Origin: Lachnospiraceae bacterium
Lineage (GTDB): Bacteria; Bacillota; Clostridia; Lachnospirales; Lachnospiraceae
DNA: 64,000 bases
Assembly: GCA_024403555.1 (NCBI GenBank)
Contig: JAKSRP010000005.1
Span: 1-64,000, forward strand
Direction: 5' to 3'
Shown: in pieces, positions 24,973 through 33,790 of the stretch
Layout of the letters: each line of letters starts with the position of its first letter
Position numbering within the stretch: position 1 is the first letter of the stretch
Position numbers and translations under genes: made by a program
Notes under the pieces: generated by a model
The model's input: only the letters and a program-made list of their open reading frames with translations
Told to the model about the DNA's origin: nothing
Database searches by the model: none

Positions 24973-25326
24973 ATGAGTAAAAGTATCGTATTAACATGTT
25001 GTGGACACAGTGAATTAGGAACAATCGACCGTTTATTAAATGGGGAAAACAAACCCAAAATGCTGATCGTAGCAGATACAAAAGAATCTAGCTTAGAACG
25101 TGCGAAGAAGATGTTTCCAATTGATTACGCGGTAGAACGTGGTGTATTATTGATGTATGTAGATACCAGTGATCAGAAAAATACAGAAGAGTATTTATTT
25201 GATTTATCCGATGGAACAGGTTTTGATGACGTATACGTATTTGAAACAATCCGTTACTCTATGGATATGGCGAAAAAGATTTTAAGCAAGGATGGACAGA
25301 TTCACTATTTCTGTAAGGAATCCTAA
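24973..25326 (+). CDS. Truncated zinc-dependent sugar-phosphate dehydrogenase (central NAD-binding part only)
   Basis: This 117-aa protein resembles the middle of L-sorbose-1-phosphate reductase / sorbitol dehydrogenase-like MDR enzymes, at TIDRLLNGENKPKMLIVADT, GVLLMYVDTSD, GTGFDDVYVFE and KILSKDGQIHYF. Full-length relatives exceed 400 residues. The N-terminal zinc-binding catalytic domain is entirely missing, and the ORF ends soon after the NAD-binding region. Yet it has its own regulated promoter, the RBS gaaggagtcgg and an intact frame. It may be a decaying relic or a repurposed nucleotide-binding domain. The family assignment is from memory. Confidence 0.55.
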   Translation: MSKSIVLTCCGHSELGTIDRLLNGENKPKMLIVADTKESSLERAKKMFPIDYAVERGVLLMYVDTSDQKNTEEYLFDLSDGTGFDDVYVFETIRYSMDMAKKILSKDGQIHYFCKES

Positions 25327-25431
25327 TTTAGGGGATTGAAATCTAAATTGTAGATTGAATCATCCTTAATTTTGAATCACATCATGCCATAGGAAAGATC
25401 GGATATAAAAAGATGCAGAAAGGACACGCCT

Positions 25432-26349
25432 ATGAGACATGAAACGATTTATTTGCGCGAAGGAAGAACGGATGTAAAGCTTACCACTTACATTATTGAC
25501 GATTCCTTCGAAATCTTAAATGGAAGAAAAAGACCAGCGGTAATCATTTGCCCGGGAGGCGGCTACTGGCTAACCTCTGATCGTGAAGGGGAACCGGTTG
25601 CGTTGGCATTTTTAAGAATGGGATATCATGCATTCGTGCTCGACTACTCTGTGTATGGAAGAGATGCTCTTACTATGACACCTGAGACTATGCCGGTTCG
25701 AGAAGAAAGCCTGTATCCAAATGCAATGTGCGATTTAGGCGCAGCAGTATTGATGTTAAAAGATCATGCGGATGAATGGCTCGTGGATCCAGACCGAATT
25801 GCAGTATGTGGATTTTCCGCAGGGGGTCATCTATGTGCAACCTATGCGACGAACTGGACGAAACCAGTATTATCCGATTATTTCAATAGACCGAAGGGAG
25901 ATTTCAAGGTTGCGGCCTGCGTTTTAGGATATACTGTATTTGATATGCTTTGGAATTATGAGCAGAATGGTAGTAAGGACGATATGATTTCCATTGCGCT
26001 TGTAGGCAATAATCCGTCTAGAAAGCTGCTTGAAGAAGTAAGTCCGAACCGAAACGTAGATGAGAATACGCCGCCAATGTTTATCTGGGCGACTTCAGAG
26101 GATGCAATTGTGCCAGTTCAGCACAGTATGATGATGGCGATCGCTTTAGCCGAAAAGAACATTCCATTTGACCTGCATATCTTTGAAGAAGGACCACACG
26201 GAACCGCACTTTCCGATATGACAACCGCAGAAGCCTGCGACATGATCCTGCCGGATGCAAAAAAATGGTGCGCTCTTTGTGATGCGTGGCTGCAGAAGCG
26301 ATTTTTCCTTCCATTGCCGGCAAAACTAGGAGAACCAAATCAGTATTAA
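25432..26349 (+). CDS. Alpha/beta hydrolase, acetyl-xylan-esterase-like
   Basis: A 305-aa cytoplasmic esterase/lipase-like enzyme with no signal peptide. The oxyanion-hole motif is IICPGGGYWLTSDREGEP, the nucleophile Ser is in VCGFSAGGHLCATYATNW (G-F-S-A-G), the acid Asp in WATSEDAIVPVQHS, and the His in FEEGPHGTAL. This set is common among intracellular esterases that remove acetyl groups from imported oligosaccharides. It is about 100 bp after the truncated dehydrogenase gene and may share its promoter. The real substrate is unknown. Confidence 0.87.
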   Translation: MRHETIYLREGRTDVKLTTYIIDDSFEILNGRKRPAVIICPGGGYWLTSDREGEPVALAFLRMGYHAFVLDYSVYGRDALTMTPETMPVREESLYPNAMCDLGAAVLMLKDHADEWLVDPDRIAVCGFSAGGHLCATYATNWTKPVLSDYFNRPKGDFKVAACVLGYTVFDMLWNYEQNGSKDDMISIALVGNNPSRKLLEEVSPNRNVDENTPPMFIWATSEDAIVPVQHSMMMAIALAEKNIPFDLHIFEEGPHGTALSDMTTAEACDMILPDAKKWCALCDAWLQKRFFLPLPAKLGEPNQY

Positions 26350-26356
26350 TAGAATT

Positions 26357-26405
26357 TTTCAGGGGGTATTGCACTAAATTACTTAGTGCAATACCCCCTT
26401 CTTTC
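26357..26405 (+). terminator. Strong hairpin terminator after the esterase gene
   Basis: A perfect 16-bp stem, agggggtattgcacta (26361-26376) with tagtgcaataccccct (26384-26399), then tctttcttt. Confidence 0.85.
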
Positions 26406-26475
26406 TTTGTATTCTTTGTGGATGAAAAGATTGTATGATAACTGCCGATGTAAGCGCTCATTTTTAATTATTTTA

Positions 26476-26800
26476 TTGAAATGAGTATATGAAAAAGACA
26501 GCGATACCTCTTATTATTGTTATATTTTGAAATGAGTATATGCTTTTTTTCAGACTACCTCTTTTGTTTTTTTTATAATAAATGAGTATATAAAAATCAG
26601 GGAAATGAGTTATAAAGTATATTTTGGCCCCAATTCACAAGTGATTCATGGGTATTAGTGTTGTTTTGGCCCAGAGTAGTACCTCTTATAGAAATAAATT
26701 CTTTGTAAGAGGTACAAGATGAAATTTCGTATACTCATTTTGGCAATATTTAGTATGAAAGAGGATTGTTCCGTTAAAGCAATACCTCTTTTGAATTTTT
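26476..26800. repeat. Array of ~50-bp-period repeats with inverted copies (family B)
   Basis: The core atgagtatat occurs at 26481, 26532 and 26582, with a period of 50-51 bp, each of the first two followed about 22 bp later by tacctctt or acctctt. An inverse copy of the core, tatactcat, lies near 26730. Two hairpins end the region: GTACCTCTTA/TAAGAGGTAC (26689-26715) and aaagagg.attg/caat.acctcttt (26757-26791). It fills the convergent gap between the esterase and a LacI gene. The sequence is unrelated to family A but the layout and period are alike. Confidence 0.6.
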
Positions 26801-26812
26801 ACAATATTAAAA

Positions 26813-26870
26813 GAGCGTGTATCGGGGCGACGCCAGATCTAAAGAGCGTGTATCGGGGCAACGCCAGACT
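26813..26870. repeat. Tandem ~29-bp duplication
   Basis: aaagagcgtgtatcggggc then (g/a)acgccaga occurs twice in tandem with one difference, 13 bp before the LacI stop codon. Each copy can form gcgt/acgc and ggc/gcc helices. Its role is unknown. Confidence 0.6.
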
Positions 26871-26880
26871 GAAATCCACC

Positions 26881-27960
26881 CTATCTCTTACATCTTCCAC
26901 TTGATTTTCTTACAATGAGCTTTGGATCATACTCCATTCGTGTGGTAAAGGTACTCTCGCTGGCATTTTTTCGGCTCTGGATCTTTCGGTCGATGATGTC
27001 AACGGCCTGATGCCCCTTGCTGATCGTGGAATGCTCGATTGTAGTCAGCGCAATCTGCGGCATTGCAGAGAGAGGAAGATTATCAAAACCACATACAGAG
27101 TAATCATTAGGAATACGATAGCCTAAATCACTTAATGCCGCCATAATGCCATAAGCGGTTGTATCATTATAGCCGATAAAAGCAGTGGATTCAGAATGAT
27201 TTTCGATTGCCTGAACTGTCAGTCGATAACCGTTTTCATACTCCTGCTGCTGAGAAGGCAGAAGGTGGTAGGCGGTTTTTGACAGAGAAAGCAATTCTAA
27301 ATTCTCTTCCGCAATTCCATGGTCCGCTAACGCATTACGAAGCCCCTGGATACGAAAATCCCTGTTCATTCGGTTGGCAGAATGTGGAGAAGCGATAAAT
27401 GTGATATGAGTGTGGCCAAGCTCGATCAAATGCTCCCCGAGCATGTAAGCAGGCCAGATATTATTTAATTCCACGCAGTCGAAACGACAATTTGATGGAT
27501 TATCCCCGATTAATACACAAGGTATCTCGCGGGAGAGCTTATTCGCAACGCCCATTTTCGCAGGAGAACTCAAGAAAATGATTCCGGCGAGGTTGAAACG
27601 TTCTAAAAGTTCCATATATTCTGCTTCGAGACTGTCATCTCTAAGGGTTGTTGTTATAAAAGTCGTATACCCTTTTTCTTTTGCTCTCGTTGTGATGGCA
27701 TGAGAGAGCTGGTTATAGTAGGTGTTTGTATAACTTGGTGAAATGATTACGATGGTGGAAGAAAGATTGTGGTCCTTTTTCTTTATGCCTGCTTTAGGTT
27801 TTTGATAGCCAAGCTTTTTGGCAGCTTCTTCTACAATACTGATCGTATCCGGACTAAAAGAGACCCCTGGCTTTTTGCTTAAGACCATAGATACGGTAGA
27901 CTGAGAAAGCCCGGTGTATTCGGCAATGTCTCTGGTTGTGATTTTGTTTCGTTTTCCCAT
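26881..27960 (-). CDS. LacI family transcriptional regulator (paralogue 2)
   Basis: A 359-aa regulator. The N-terminal helix-turn-helix is TTRDIAEYTGLSQSTVSMVL with the hinge through FSPDTISIVEEAAKKLGY. The ligand-binding domain ends with YRIPNDYSVCGFDNLPLSAM. It is evidently a paralogue of the regulator at 10643: same length class, and shared STVSM, LRD, GFDN and TTIEH blocks. It is divergent from the GpsA-like dehydrogenase, with a 29-bp near-perfect palindrome between the two genes. The inducer is unknown, perhaps a polyol or sugar phosphate. Confidence 0.92.
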   Translation of the reverse strand: MGKRNKITTRDIAEYTGLSQSTVSMVLSKKPGVSFSPDTISIVEEAAKKLGYQKPKAGIKKKDHNLSSTIVIISPSYTNTYYNQLSHAITTRAKEKGYTTFITTTLRDDSLEAEYMELLERFNLAGIIFLSSPAKMGVANKLSREIPCVLIGDNPSNCRFDCVELNNIWPAYMLGEHLIELGHTHITFIASPHSANRMNRDFRIQGLRNALADHGIAEENLELLSLSKTAYHLLPSQQQEYENGYRLTVQAIENHSESTAFIGYNDTTAYGIMAALSDLGYRIPNDYSVCGFDNLPLSAMPQIALTTIEHSTISKGHQAVDIIDRKIQSRKNASESTFTTRMEYDPKLIVRKSSGRCKR

Positions 27961-28045
27961 AAAGATATCCCCTTTGCGATACTTCCACGACTCACTTCTT
28001 CGAGTTTGAAGTGGAAGCGTTGCAGCTAAATATTTTTTTGATTTA

Positions 28046-28074
28046 TTTTGATTAATAACGATTATTAATCAAAA
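28046..28074. promoter_or_regulatory. 29-bp palindrome, probable LacI operator
   Basis: TTTTGATTAATAA-cga-TTATTAATCAAAA: two perfect 13-bp arms around a CG-containing centre, typical of LacI-family operators. Related half sites follow at 28081-28095, and a second palindrome attaatca/tgattaat sits at 28176-28197, between this site and the promoter of the divergent gene. Confidence 0.7.
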
Positions 28075-28210
28075 TTATTGTTTGATTAATTTGATTATAT
28101 ATAACAAATCCCTTTGTATCAAGGTTTTTGGAAAATGTCATCAAAAAATACAGACAAAAAAACGGTATTTATCTATTAATCAAAAAAATGATTAATTAAA
28201 TAATCACTAC

Positions 28211-28268
28211 AAATGGCTAAAATAAGCCATTTGTGAAGTTTGACAAGGTAATAAATATATGATTATAT
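28211..28268 (+). promoter_or_regulatory. Promoter of the GpsA-like gene
   Basis: TTGACA (28240-28245), 17-bp spacer, TTATAT (28263-28268). Just upstream is the inverted repeat aaatggct/agccattt (28211-28232). The 100-nt leader has two small hairpins: acaagag/ctcttgt near 28290 and aacatt/aatgtt near 28318. Confidence 0.65.
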
Positions 28269-28375
28269 AAATACATAGTAACTAACAATGATACAAGAGA
28301 CGGGCTCTTGTTAAAGAAACATTCCCCCAAATGTTTTAAGTTATACTAAATTATTATAAAAGAAGGAGATTTATA

Positions 28376-29419
28376 ATGAGCGTTATTACATTTATTTGTG
28401 CAGGTCAGATGAACTCTGCAATTACTTTTCCAGCTTTTGAAAATGGCCACGAAGTTAGATTAGTAGGTTCCCCACTTGATGCAGACATCATCACTGGCTT
28501 AAAGAAAGACAATTTCCACATCACATTAAAGAGAACATTACACGACGGAATCAAATACTACTACTATGAAGAATTAGCAGAAGCTTTAGTAGGCGCTGAC
28601 TTAATCTTAGGTGGTGTTTCTTCCTTCGGTTTAGATTGGTTCTGTGACGAAATCCTTCCAGTTATCCCAGAAGAAGTACCTTTATTAACAGTAACAAAAG
28701 GTATGGTTGATTTAGATGACGGTACATTAGTACCTTACCCAACAATCTTCGCTGAAAGACAGCCAGAAGGTAAAAACATCAACTTCAACGCTATCGGTGG
28801 TCCATGTACATCTTACGAATTAGCAGATCATGATGACTCTCACGTAGCATTCTGTGGTAAATCTATGGAAACATTAGAATGGATCAGAGAACAGTTAGAA
28901 ACAGATTACTATCACATTTCCTTATCTACAGACGTTGTAGGTGTTGAATGTGCAGTAGCTATGAAGAACGCTTACGCTTTAGCAGTTACTTTAGCAGTAG
29001 GTTTAGCTGAAAAACGTGATGGCAAGATCGGTGCTGTTCATTACAACTCTCAGGCAGCTTTATTTGGCCAGAGTATCAAAGAAATGACACAGTTACTTGA
29101 ACTCATCAACGGTGGCCCAGAAAACATCGTTCACGGTGGTGGTGACTTATTCGTAACAGTATTCGGTGGTAGAACACGTAGAATCGGTACATTACTTGGC
29201 CGTGGTCTTACATTCCAGGAAGCTATGGATGAACTTGCAGGCGTAACACTTGAATCTATCGTTATCGCTACTAGAACAGCTCGTGCAGTTCGTAAATTAG
29301 CTGAAAGAGGCGTTGTATCCTTAGATGATTATCCATTATTAATGCATGTAGATGCAATCATCAACGAAGGCGCTGAAGTTAACATTCCTTGGAAGAAATT
29401 CAGAATGTATGTAAAATAA
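28376..29419 (+). CDS. GpsA-like NAD(P)-dependent glycerol-3-phosphate dehydrogenase family protein
   Basis: This 347-aa protein has an N-terminal Rossmann domain (VITFICAGQMNSAITFPAF) and the GpsA-type helical domain. The active-site lysine stretch is ECAVAMKNAYALAVTL, and GGGDLFVTVFGGRTRRIG followed by TLLGRGLTFQEAM matches the substrate-binding loop of glycerol-3-phosphate dehydrogenases. The opening glycine pattern (CAGQMNS) is unusual for GpsA, so a related substrate is possible. Strong codon bias, a consensus promoter and a divergent LacI regulator indicate an inducible, highly expressed catabolic role rather than housekeeping lipid synthesis. Confidence 0.78.
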   Translation: MSVITFICAGQMNSAITFPAFENGHEVRLVGSPLDADIITGLKKDNFHITLKRTLHDGIKYYYYEELAEALVGADLILGGVSSFGLDWFCDEILPVIPEEVPLLTVTKGMVDLDDGTLVPYPTIFAERQPEGKNINFNAIGGPCTSYELADHDDSHVAFCGKSMETLEWIREQLETDYYHISLSTDVVGVECAVAMKNAYALAVTLAVGLAEKRDGKIGAVHYNSQAALFGQSIKEMTQLLELINGGPENIVHGGGDLFVTVFGGRTRRIGTLLGRGLTFQEAMDELAGVTLESIVIATRTARAVRKLAERGVVSLDDYPLLMHVDAIINEGAEVNIPWKKFRMYVK

Positions 29420-29487
29420 TCAATACGATTATTCACATAAATTAAATAAGCTCCCAAAATATCATTAATATAATGAGTTTCACTTAG

Positions 29488-29524
29488 CGGAAGAGGCAGA
29501 CATTGCGGGTCTGCCTCTTTTGCT
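29488..29524 (+). terminator. Terminator of the GpsA-like gene
   Basis: Arms aagaggcagac (29491-29501) and gtctgcctctt (29509-29519), then T-rich sequence. Confidence 0.88.
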
Positions 29525-29610
29525 TTTGCACTTTTTTACGATAAATGCTATAATATAATTTACTTTAGTGTGGAAAATTATAATTATATGTAATGAATGG
29601 AGAGTTTTTT

Positions 29611-31710
29611 GTGAACAAATTCAGTACAAATAGAAATAGTCTTAATCGATATATGATCATTCCTGTTATCATGAGTGTGGTTATGGTGATCCTTACCGCA
29701 ATTATGTTGACGATCAGCATCAAGGCAGCATTTCTTTGCATGATGGTTGCTATAGTATTTATCGGCATATGCTTATATGGTTTTCTTGTTCTTCGAAAAG
29801 AAATTTTAGAGGACATCGTAAACTATAGTATGGATATGGATATTGTGCAGAAGAAGACTGTAAAGCATCTTCCAATTCCATATGCTATGACCGATCAATC
29901 CGGATTTATCGTCTGGTCCAATGAAGAATTTGCAAAATTAGCAGGACAGAACGGGAAAAAGATGAACATGATTAATGACATTTTCCCGGAATTAGGAAAA
30001 AAGGTGATGGATACGGAAGTAGACCGCCTGACCAGACAGATTCATGTAAAGATGAAGGTCAACGCAAGAACCGATGAGGTGAGTACGACTACTTATCGTG
30101 TAGAAATCCGAAGAGTACGTCTCCAGGAAACAATTACGGATGAGAATGGAGAATTTACAACAGAAGAGCTTCGTCGCATCAATGATGAGAATGCGATGCT
30201 CATCTTTTACTTCTTTGACGAAACAATCATACGTCGATTCCGTCGTCAGATTGATAAACAGAAGCTCGTAGCCGGACTTATTTACATCGATAACTATGAA
30301 GAAGTTCTTGAAAAATCGGATGAAGTAAAGCATTCGATGCTGACAACTTTAGTAGATCGTCGAATTAACAAAACCATTAGTAACTTAGATGGTATTGTGA
30401 AAAAAATAGAAAAAGATAAATATCTCGTATTCTTCCAACAGAAATATTTAGAAAAGCTGATTGATACCAAGTTTGGAATTTTAGATGATATCAAAAATAT
30501 CAACGTAGGCAATGAGATGGCGATGACGTTAAGTATTGCAATTGCAGCCGGACAGGATAGTTATTCCGAGGCTTATGAAAATGCCAGCCAGATGATGGAT
30601 TTAGCTCTCGGACGAGGCGGCGACCAGGCAGTTGTAAAAAATGGCGAAGACATTTCATATTATGGTGGTAAGTCTCAGGCGGTAGAAAAGAACACGCGTG
30701 TAAAGGCTCGAGTAAAAGCCCATGCCTTGACGGAAATTATGGAATCGCGCGAACGCATTTTCATTATGGGGCATAAGATTCCAGATACAGACAGCGTTGG
30801 TGCCGCAATCGGTATTTATCGTATGGCGAAGAGCCTGGGCAAACAGGTATACATCGTTTTAGATGAGGAAAGTATTTCTGTCAGACAGCTTCTTGCTAAG
30901 GTCAAAGCGGATAAAGAATATGATCCTGATATGTTTATTGGAAGCGAGCGAGCGCTTTCTCAGGCGAAGGATAAGGAATGTCTGTTAGTCGTTGTTGACG
31001 TTAACCGACCAAGTTATACAGAATGTCCGGAACTTTTGAAAAAGCTTCACAGCGTGGTTGTAATTGACCATCATCGTCAGATGCAGGATACCATTAAGCA
31101 TGCAACCCTTTCTTACATTGAACCATACGCATCTTCTGCGTGTGAATTAGTTGCAGAGATTTTACAATATGTAAATACAAAACCGAAATTACGAATGGTA
31201 GAAGCGGATGCCATGTACTCCGGTATTTTAATTGATACGAATAACTTTGTTGTACAGACCGGTGTACGAACCTTTGAAGCGGCAGCATTTTTACGACGAA
31301 ACGGTGCGGATGTAACCCGAGTGCGTAAGATTTTCCGTGATGATTTAGAAACCTATCAGCTTCGTGCAAGAGCGGTTGGCAATTCGGTTTTATTTGATCG
31401 CTTCTATGCAATCAGCTCATTAAATGGCAACAGCATCGATTCACCATCTGTTTTAGGTGCCCAGGTTGCAAATGAACTGCTAGACATCGAAGGTATTCGC
31501 GCATCCTTTGTACTGACTTTAGTCGGGGATACGGTATTTATCAGTGCCCGTTCGATTGATGAAGTCAATGTAGCAGTCATTATGGAAAAATTAGGCGGTG
31601 GCGGCCATATGACAGTGGCTGGCGCTCAGCTGAAGAATAGAACACTCTCCCAGGCAAGGGAAGAACTTGAAAATTTATTATTACGAATGAAACAAGAAGG
31701 AGAATTATAG
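29611..31710 (+). CDS. gdpP: GdpP-type cyclic-di-AMP phosphodiesterase (DHH/DHHA1)
   Basis: A 699-aa membrane enzyme. Two N-terminal transmembrane helices (about residues 12-60) precede a PAS-like domain, a degenerate GGDEF domain and the DHH-DHHA1 phosphodiesterase. That part has IMGHKIPDTDSVGAAIGI, VVDVNRP, VIDHHRQ and a C-terminal GGGGHMTVAGAQ. It hydrolyses c-di-AMP and so controls potassium and turgor balance. GTG at 29611 lies six bases after ggagag (29599-29604) and is preferred over the ATG at 29593, which has no Shine-Dalgarno. The order gdpP-rplI-dnaB is the conserved Firmicute arrangement. Confidence 0.93.
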   Translation: MNKFSTNRNSLNRYMIIPVIMSVVMVILTAIMLTISIKAAFLCMMVAIVFIGICLYGFLVLRKEILEDIVNYSMDMDIVQKKTVKHLPIPYAMTDQSGFIVWSNEEFAKLAGQNGKKMNMINDIFPELGKKVMDTEVDRLTRQIHVKMKVNARTDEVSTTTYRVEIRRVRLQETITDENGEFTTEELRRINDENAMLIFYFFDETIIRRFRRQIDKQKLVAGLIYIDNYEEVLEKSDEVKHSMLTTLVDRRINKTISNLDGIVKKIEKDKYLVFFQQKYLEKLIDTKFGILDDIKNINVGNEMAMTLSIAIAAGQDSYSEAYENASQMMDLALGRGGDQAVVKNGEDISYYGGKSQAVEKNTRVKARVKAHALTEIMESRERIFIMGHKIPDTDSVGAAIGIYRMAKSLGKQVYIVLDEESISVRQLLAKVKADKEYDPDMFIGSERALSQAKDKECLLVVVDVNRPSYTECPELLKKLHSVVVIDHHRQMQDTIKHATLSYIEPYASSACELVAEILQYVNTKPKLRMVEADAMYSGILIDTNNFVVQTGVRTFEAAAFLRRNGADVTRVRKIFRDDLETYQLRARAVGNSVLFDRFYAISSLNGNSIDSPSVLGAQVANELLDIEGIRASFVLTLVGDTVFISARSIDEVNVAVIMEKLGGGGHMTVAGAQLKNRTLSQAREELENLLLRMKQEGEL

Positions 31711-31712
31711 AA

Positions 31713-32156
31713 ATGAAAGTTATTTTATTTGAAGACGTAAAAAATGTAGGCAAAAAAGATGATGTAGTTGAATTAAAAGACGGCTACGCAAGAAATGTCA
31801 TCATCAAAAAAGGCTTAGGTGTAGAAGCTACTCCAAAAGCAATGAATGACTTAAGAGTAAAGAAGAAAAAAGAAGAAAAGCTCGCAGCTGAAAAGTTAGC
31901 AGATGCACAGGCTTTAAAAGCTGAAGTGGAAACAAAAGAATTAGTGATTGCCATGAAACTTGGAAACAACGGCAAAACATTTGGCTCTGTATCTACAAAA
32001 GAAGTGGCTGCAGAAGCAAAAAAACAGCTTGGCTTTGATTTAGATAAGAAGAAAATGGTAGTAGAACCAATCAAAACATTAGGTGTACACAATGTAACAT
32101 TAAAATTACACCCACAGGTAACAGCAAACTTAAAGGTTAAAGTAGTAGAAAAATAA
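31713..32156 (+). CDS. rplI: 50S ribosomal protein L9
   Basis: A 147-aa ribosomal protein with the N-terminal domain MKVILFEDVKNVGKKDDVVE and KDGYARNVIIKKGLGVEAT. A long connecting helix rich in Lys, Glu and Ala leads to a C-terminal domain with LGNNGKTFGSVSTKEVA. L9 binds 23S rRNA and bridges neighbouring ribosomes. It begins 2 bp after gdpP and its stop codon overlaps the dnaB start (TAATG). Confidence 0.97.
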   Translation: MKVILFEDVKNVGKKDDVVELKDGYARNVIIKKGLGVEATPKAMNDLRVKKKKEEKLAAEKLADAQALKAEVETKELVIAMKLGNNGKTFGSVSTKEVAAEAKKQLGFDLDKKKMVVEPIKTLGVHNVTLKLHPQVTANLKVKVVEK

Positions 32157-33496
32157 TGGACGAAGCATTTATCAAAAAAGTACAACCGAATAGTCCGGAA
32201 GCAGAAAAATCCGTAATCGGTGCCATGCTGATGGACCGTGATGCGATTATTGAAGTAGCGGATGTACTCACTCCGAAGGATTTTTACCAGAGTTCGAATG
32301 GTGTTTTGTTCGAGGCGATGATTGACCTTTACAAAGAAGGCAAGCCGGTAGATTTGGTGACGCTTCAGAATAAACTGAAGGAAAAACAGGTGCCGGAATC
32401 GGTTCAGAGCTTAGATTATATTCGTGAGTTGGTGGAGACGGTTCCTACCTCTGCGAATGCAAAGCAGTATGCAAAAATCGTAAAGGAAAAGGCGGTCCTT
32501 CGTAATCTGATCAAGGTGAGTGAAAAAATCACTGCGGATTGTTATCTTGGCAAGGATGAATTCTCTAATATTTTAGAGGGGACAGAAAAAGAAGTGTTCC
32601 ATTTGCTTCAGAATGCCAGCGGAAGGGAAGATTTTGTGCCAATTCGCGATGTCGTTATGAGCACATTAGACCAGATCGAAGAGGCATCCAGAAATAAAGG
32701 AAAGGTTACCGGAATTCCGACAGGATTTACGGATCTTGACTATAAACTGACTGGACTTCATCCATCTCAGCTTTTAATCGTAGCAGCCCGTCCAGCAATG
32801 GGAAAAACTGCATTTGTATTAAATATTGCTCAGTATGTAGCATGTAATAAGAAGATTCCGACCGCGATTTTTAGTTTGGAAATGTCGAAAGAGCAGCTTG
32901 TTCAGCGTTTGATGTCCATGGAATCCATGATTGATTCTCAGCTCATTCGTACAGGGGAATTAGAGGATCAGGACTGGGAAAGATTGATGGAAAGTGCGGC
33001 TGTAATCGGCCATTCTCCACTGATCATTGATGATACGCCTGGTCTTAATATTGCGGAACTTCGTTCAAAGTGTCGTCGATACAAGCAGTCGCAGAATATC
33101 GGGCTGGTAATCATTGACTACCTTCAGTTAATGGCTGGTAATGGAAGAACCGAATCCCGTCAGCAGGAAATTTCTGAAATTTCTCGTTCTTTAAAAGCGT
33201 TAGCGCGTGAGATTGATGCCCCGATTATTGCACTTTCTCAGTTGAATCGTGCGGTAGACAGTCGTGCGGATCACAAGCCGGTTTTATCTGACCTTCGTGA
33301 ATCAGGTTCCATCGAACAGGATGCGGACGTAATCATGTTCATTTACCGAGATGATTACTACAATGAAGAAACGGAAAAGAAGAATCTGGCTGAAATTATT
33401 GTGGCGAAGCAAAGAGCCGGTGCAACCGGAAGTATTGAGCTTGCCTGGTTAGGACAGTATACAAAATTTGCAAATAAAGAAAGGACTCAGTATTAA
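32156..33496 (+). CDS. dnaB: Replicative DNA helicase DnaB
   Basis: A 446-aa hexameric helicase that unwinds the chromosome at the replication fork. The N-terminal DnaB domain begins PNSPEAEKSVIGAMLMDRDA; the RecA-like C-terminal domain has Walker A VAARPAMGKTAFVLN, Walker B VIIDYLQLM, ALSQLNRAVD, and the arginine-finger region LRESGSIEQDADVIMFIYR. It is full length with no intein. Its stop codon lies in the 5' arm and loop of the operon terminator. Confidence 0.97.
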   Translation: MDEAFIKKVQPNSPEAEKSVIGAMLMDRDAIIEVADVLTPKDFYQSSNGVLFEAMIDLYKEGKPVDLVTLQNKLKEKQVPESVQSLDYIRELVETVPTSANAKQYAKIVKEKAVLRNLIKVSEKITADCYLGKDEFSNILEGTEKEVFHLLQNASGREDFVPIRDVVMSTLDQIEEASRNKGKVTGIPTGFTDLDYKLTGLHPSQLLIVAARPAMGKTAFVLNIAQYVACNKKIPTAIFSLEMSKEQLVQRLMSMESMIDSQLIRTGELEDQDWERLMESAAVIGHSPLIIDDTPGLNIAELRSKCRRYKQSQNIGLVIIDYLQLMAGNGRTESRQQEISEISRSLKALAREIDAPIIALSQLNRAVDSRADHKPVLSDLRESGSIEQDADVIMFIYRDDYYNEETEKKNLAEIIVAKQRAGATGSIELAWLGQYTKFANKERTQY

Positions 33497-33514
33497 AACT
33501 GAGTCCTTTTCGTT
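33479..33514 (+). terminator. Terminator of gdpP-rplI-dnaB
   Basis: Arms aaaggactcagt and actgagtccttt flank attaaa, which includes the dnaB stop codon; tttcg follows. Confidence 0.85.
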
Positions 33515-33580
33515 TTTGAGATTTTGAAACTTTAAATACTTCGACACTTAGATACTTCGATTGTTTCGTATATTTCGAAA

Positions 33581-33790
33581 TTAAGCTTCTTTGGAAGCTA
33601 AGTATTCGTTTAAGTTTGCAAGTAATCCATCTGCATCAATGCCGTGAACGAATGCTGCTTCTTCAAGTGTTTCACCCTGAGAAGAAGGACATCCAACACA
33701 TCCCATACCAGATGCCATTAATACGTAAGCGAGATCTCTATCTACGTTAAGGATATCTGCGATGATCATATCTTTTGTGATTTTTGCCAT
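33581..33790 (-). CDS. DUF1858 domain-containing protein
   Basis: A 69-aa protein, MAKITKDMIIADILNVDRDL then VLMASGMGCVGCPSSQGETLEEAAFVHGID. DUF1858 proteins have a CxxC redox pair and are often found with hybrid-cluster or other redox proteins in anaerobes; no exact function is known. The start is the ATG preceded by ggaggtgcccc on the minus strand; the frame continues upstream but has no start signal there. The divergent neighbour is a ferredoxin gene, consistent with a redox role. Confidence 0.86.
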   Translation of the reverse strand: MAKITKDMIIADILNVDRDLAYVLMASGMGCVGCPSSQGETLEEAAFVHGIDADGLLANLNEYLASKEA

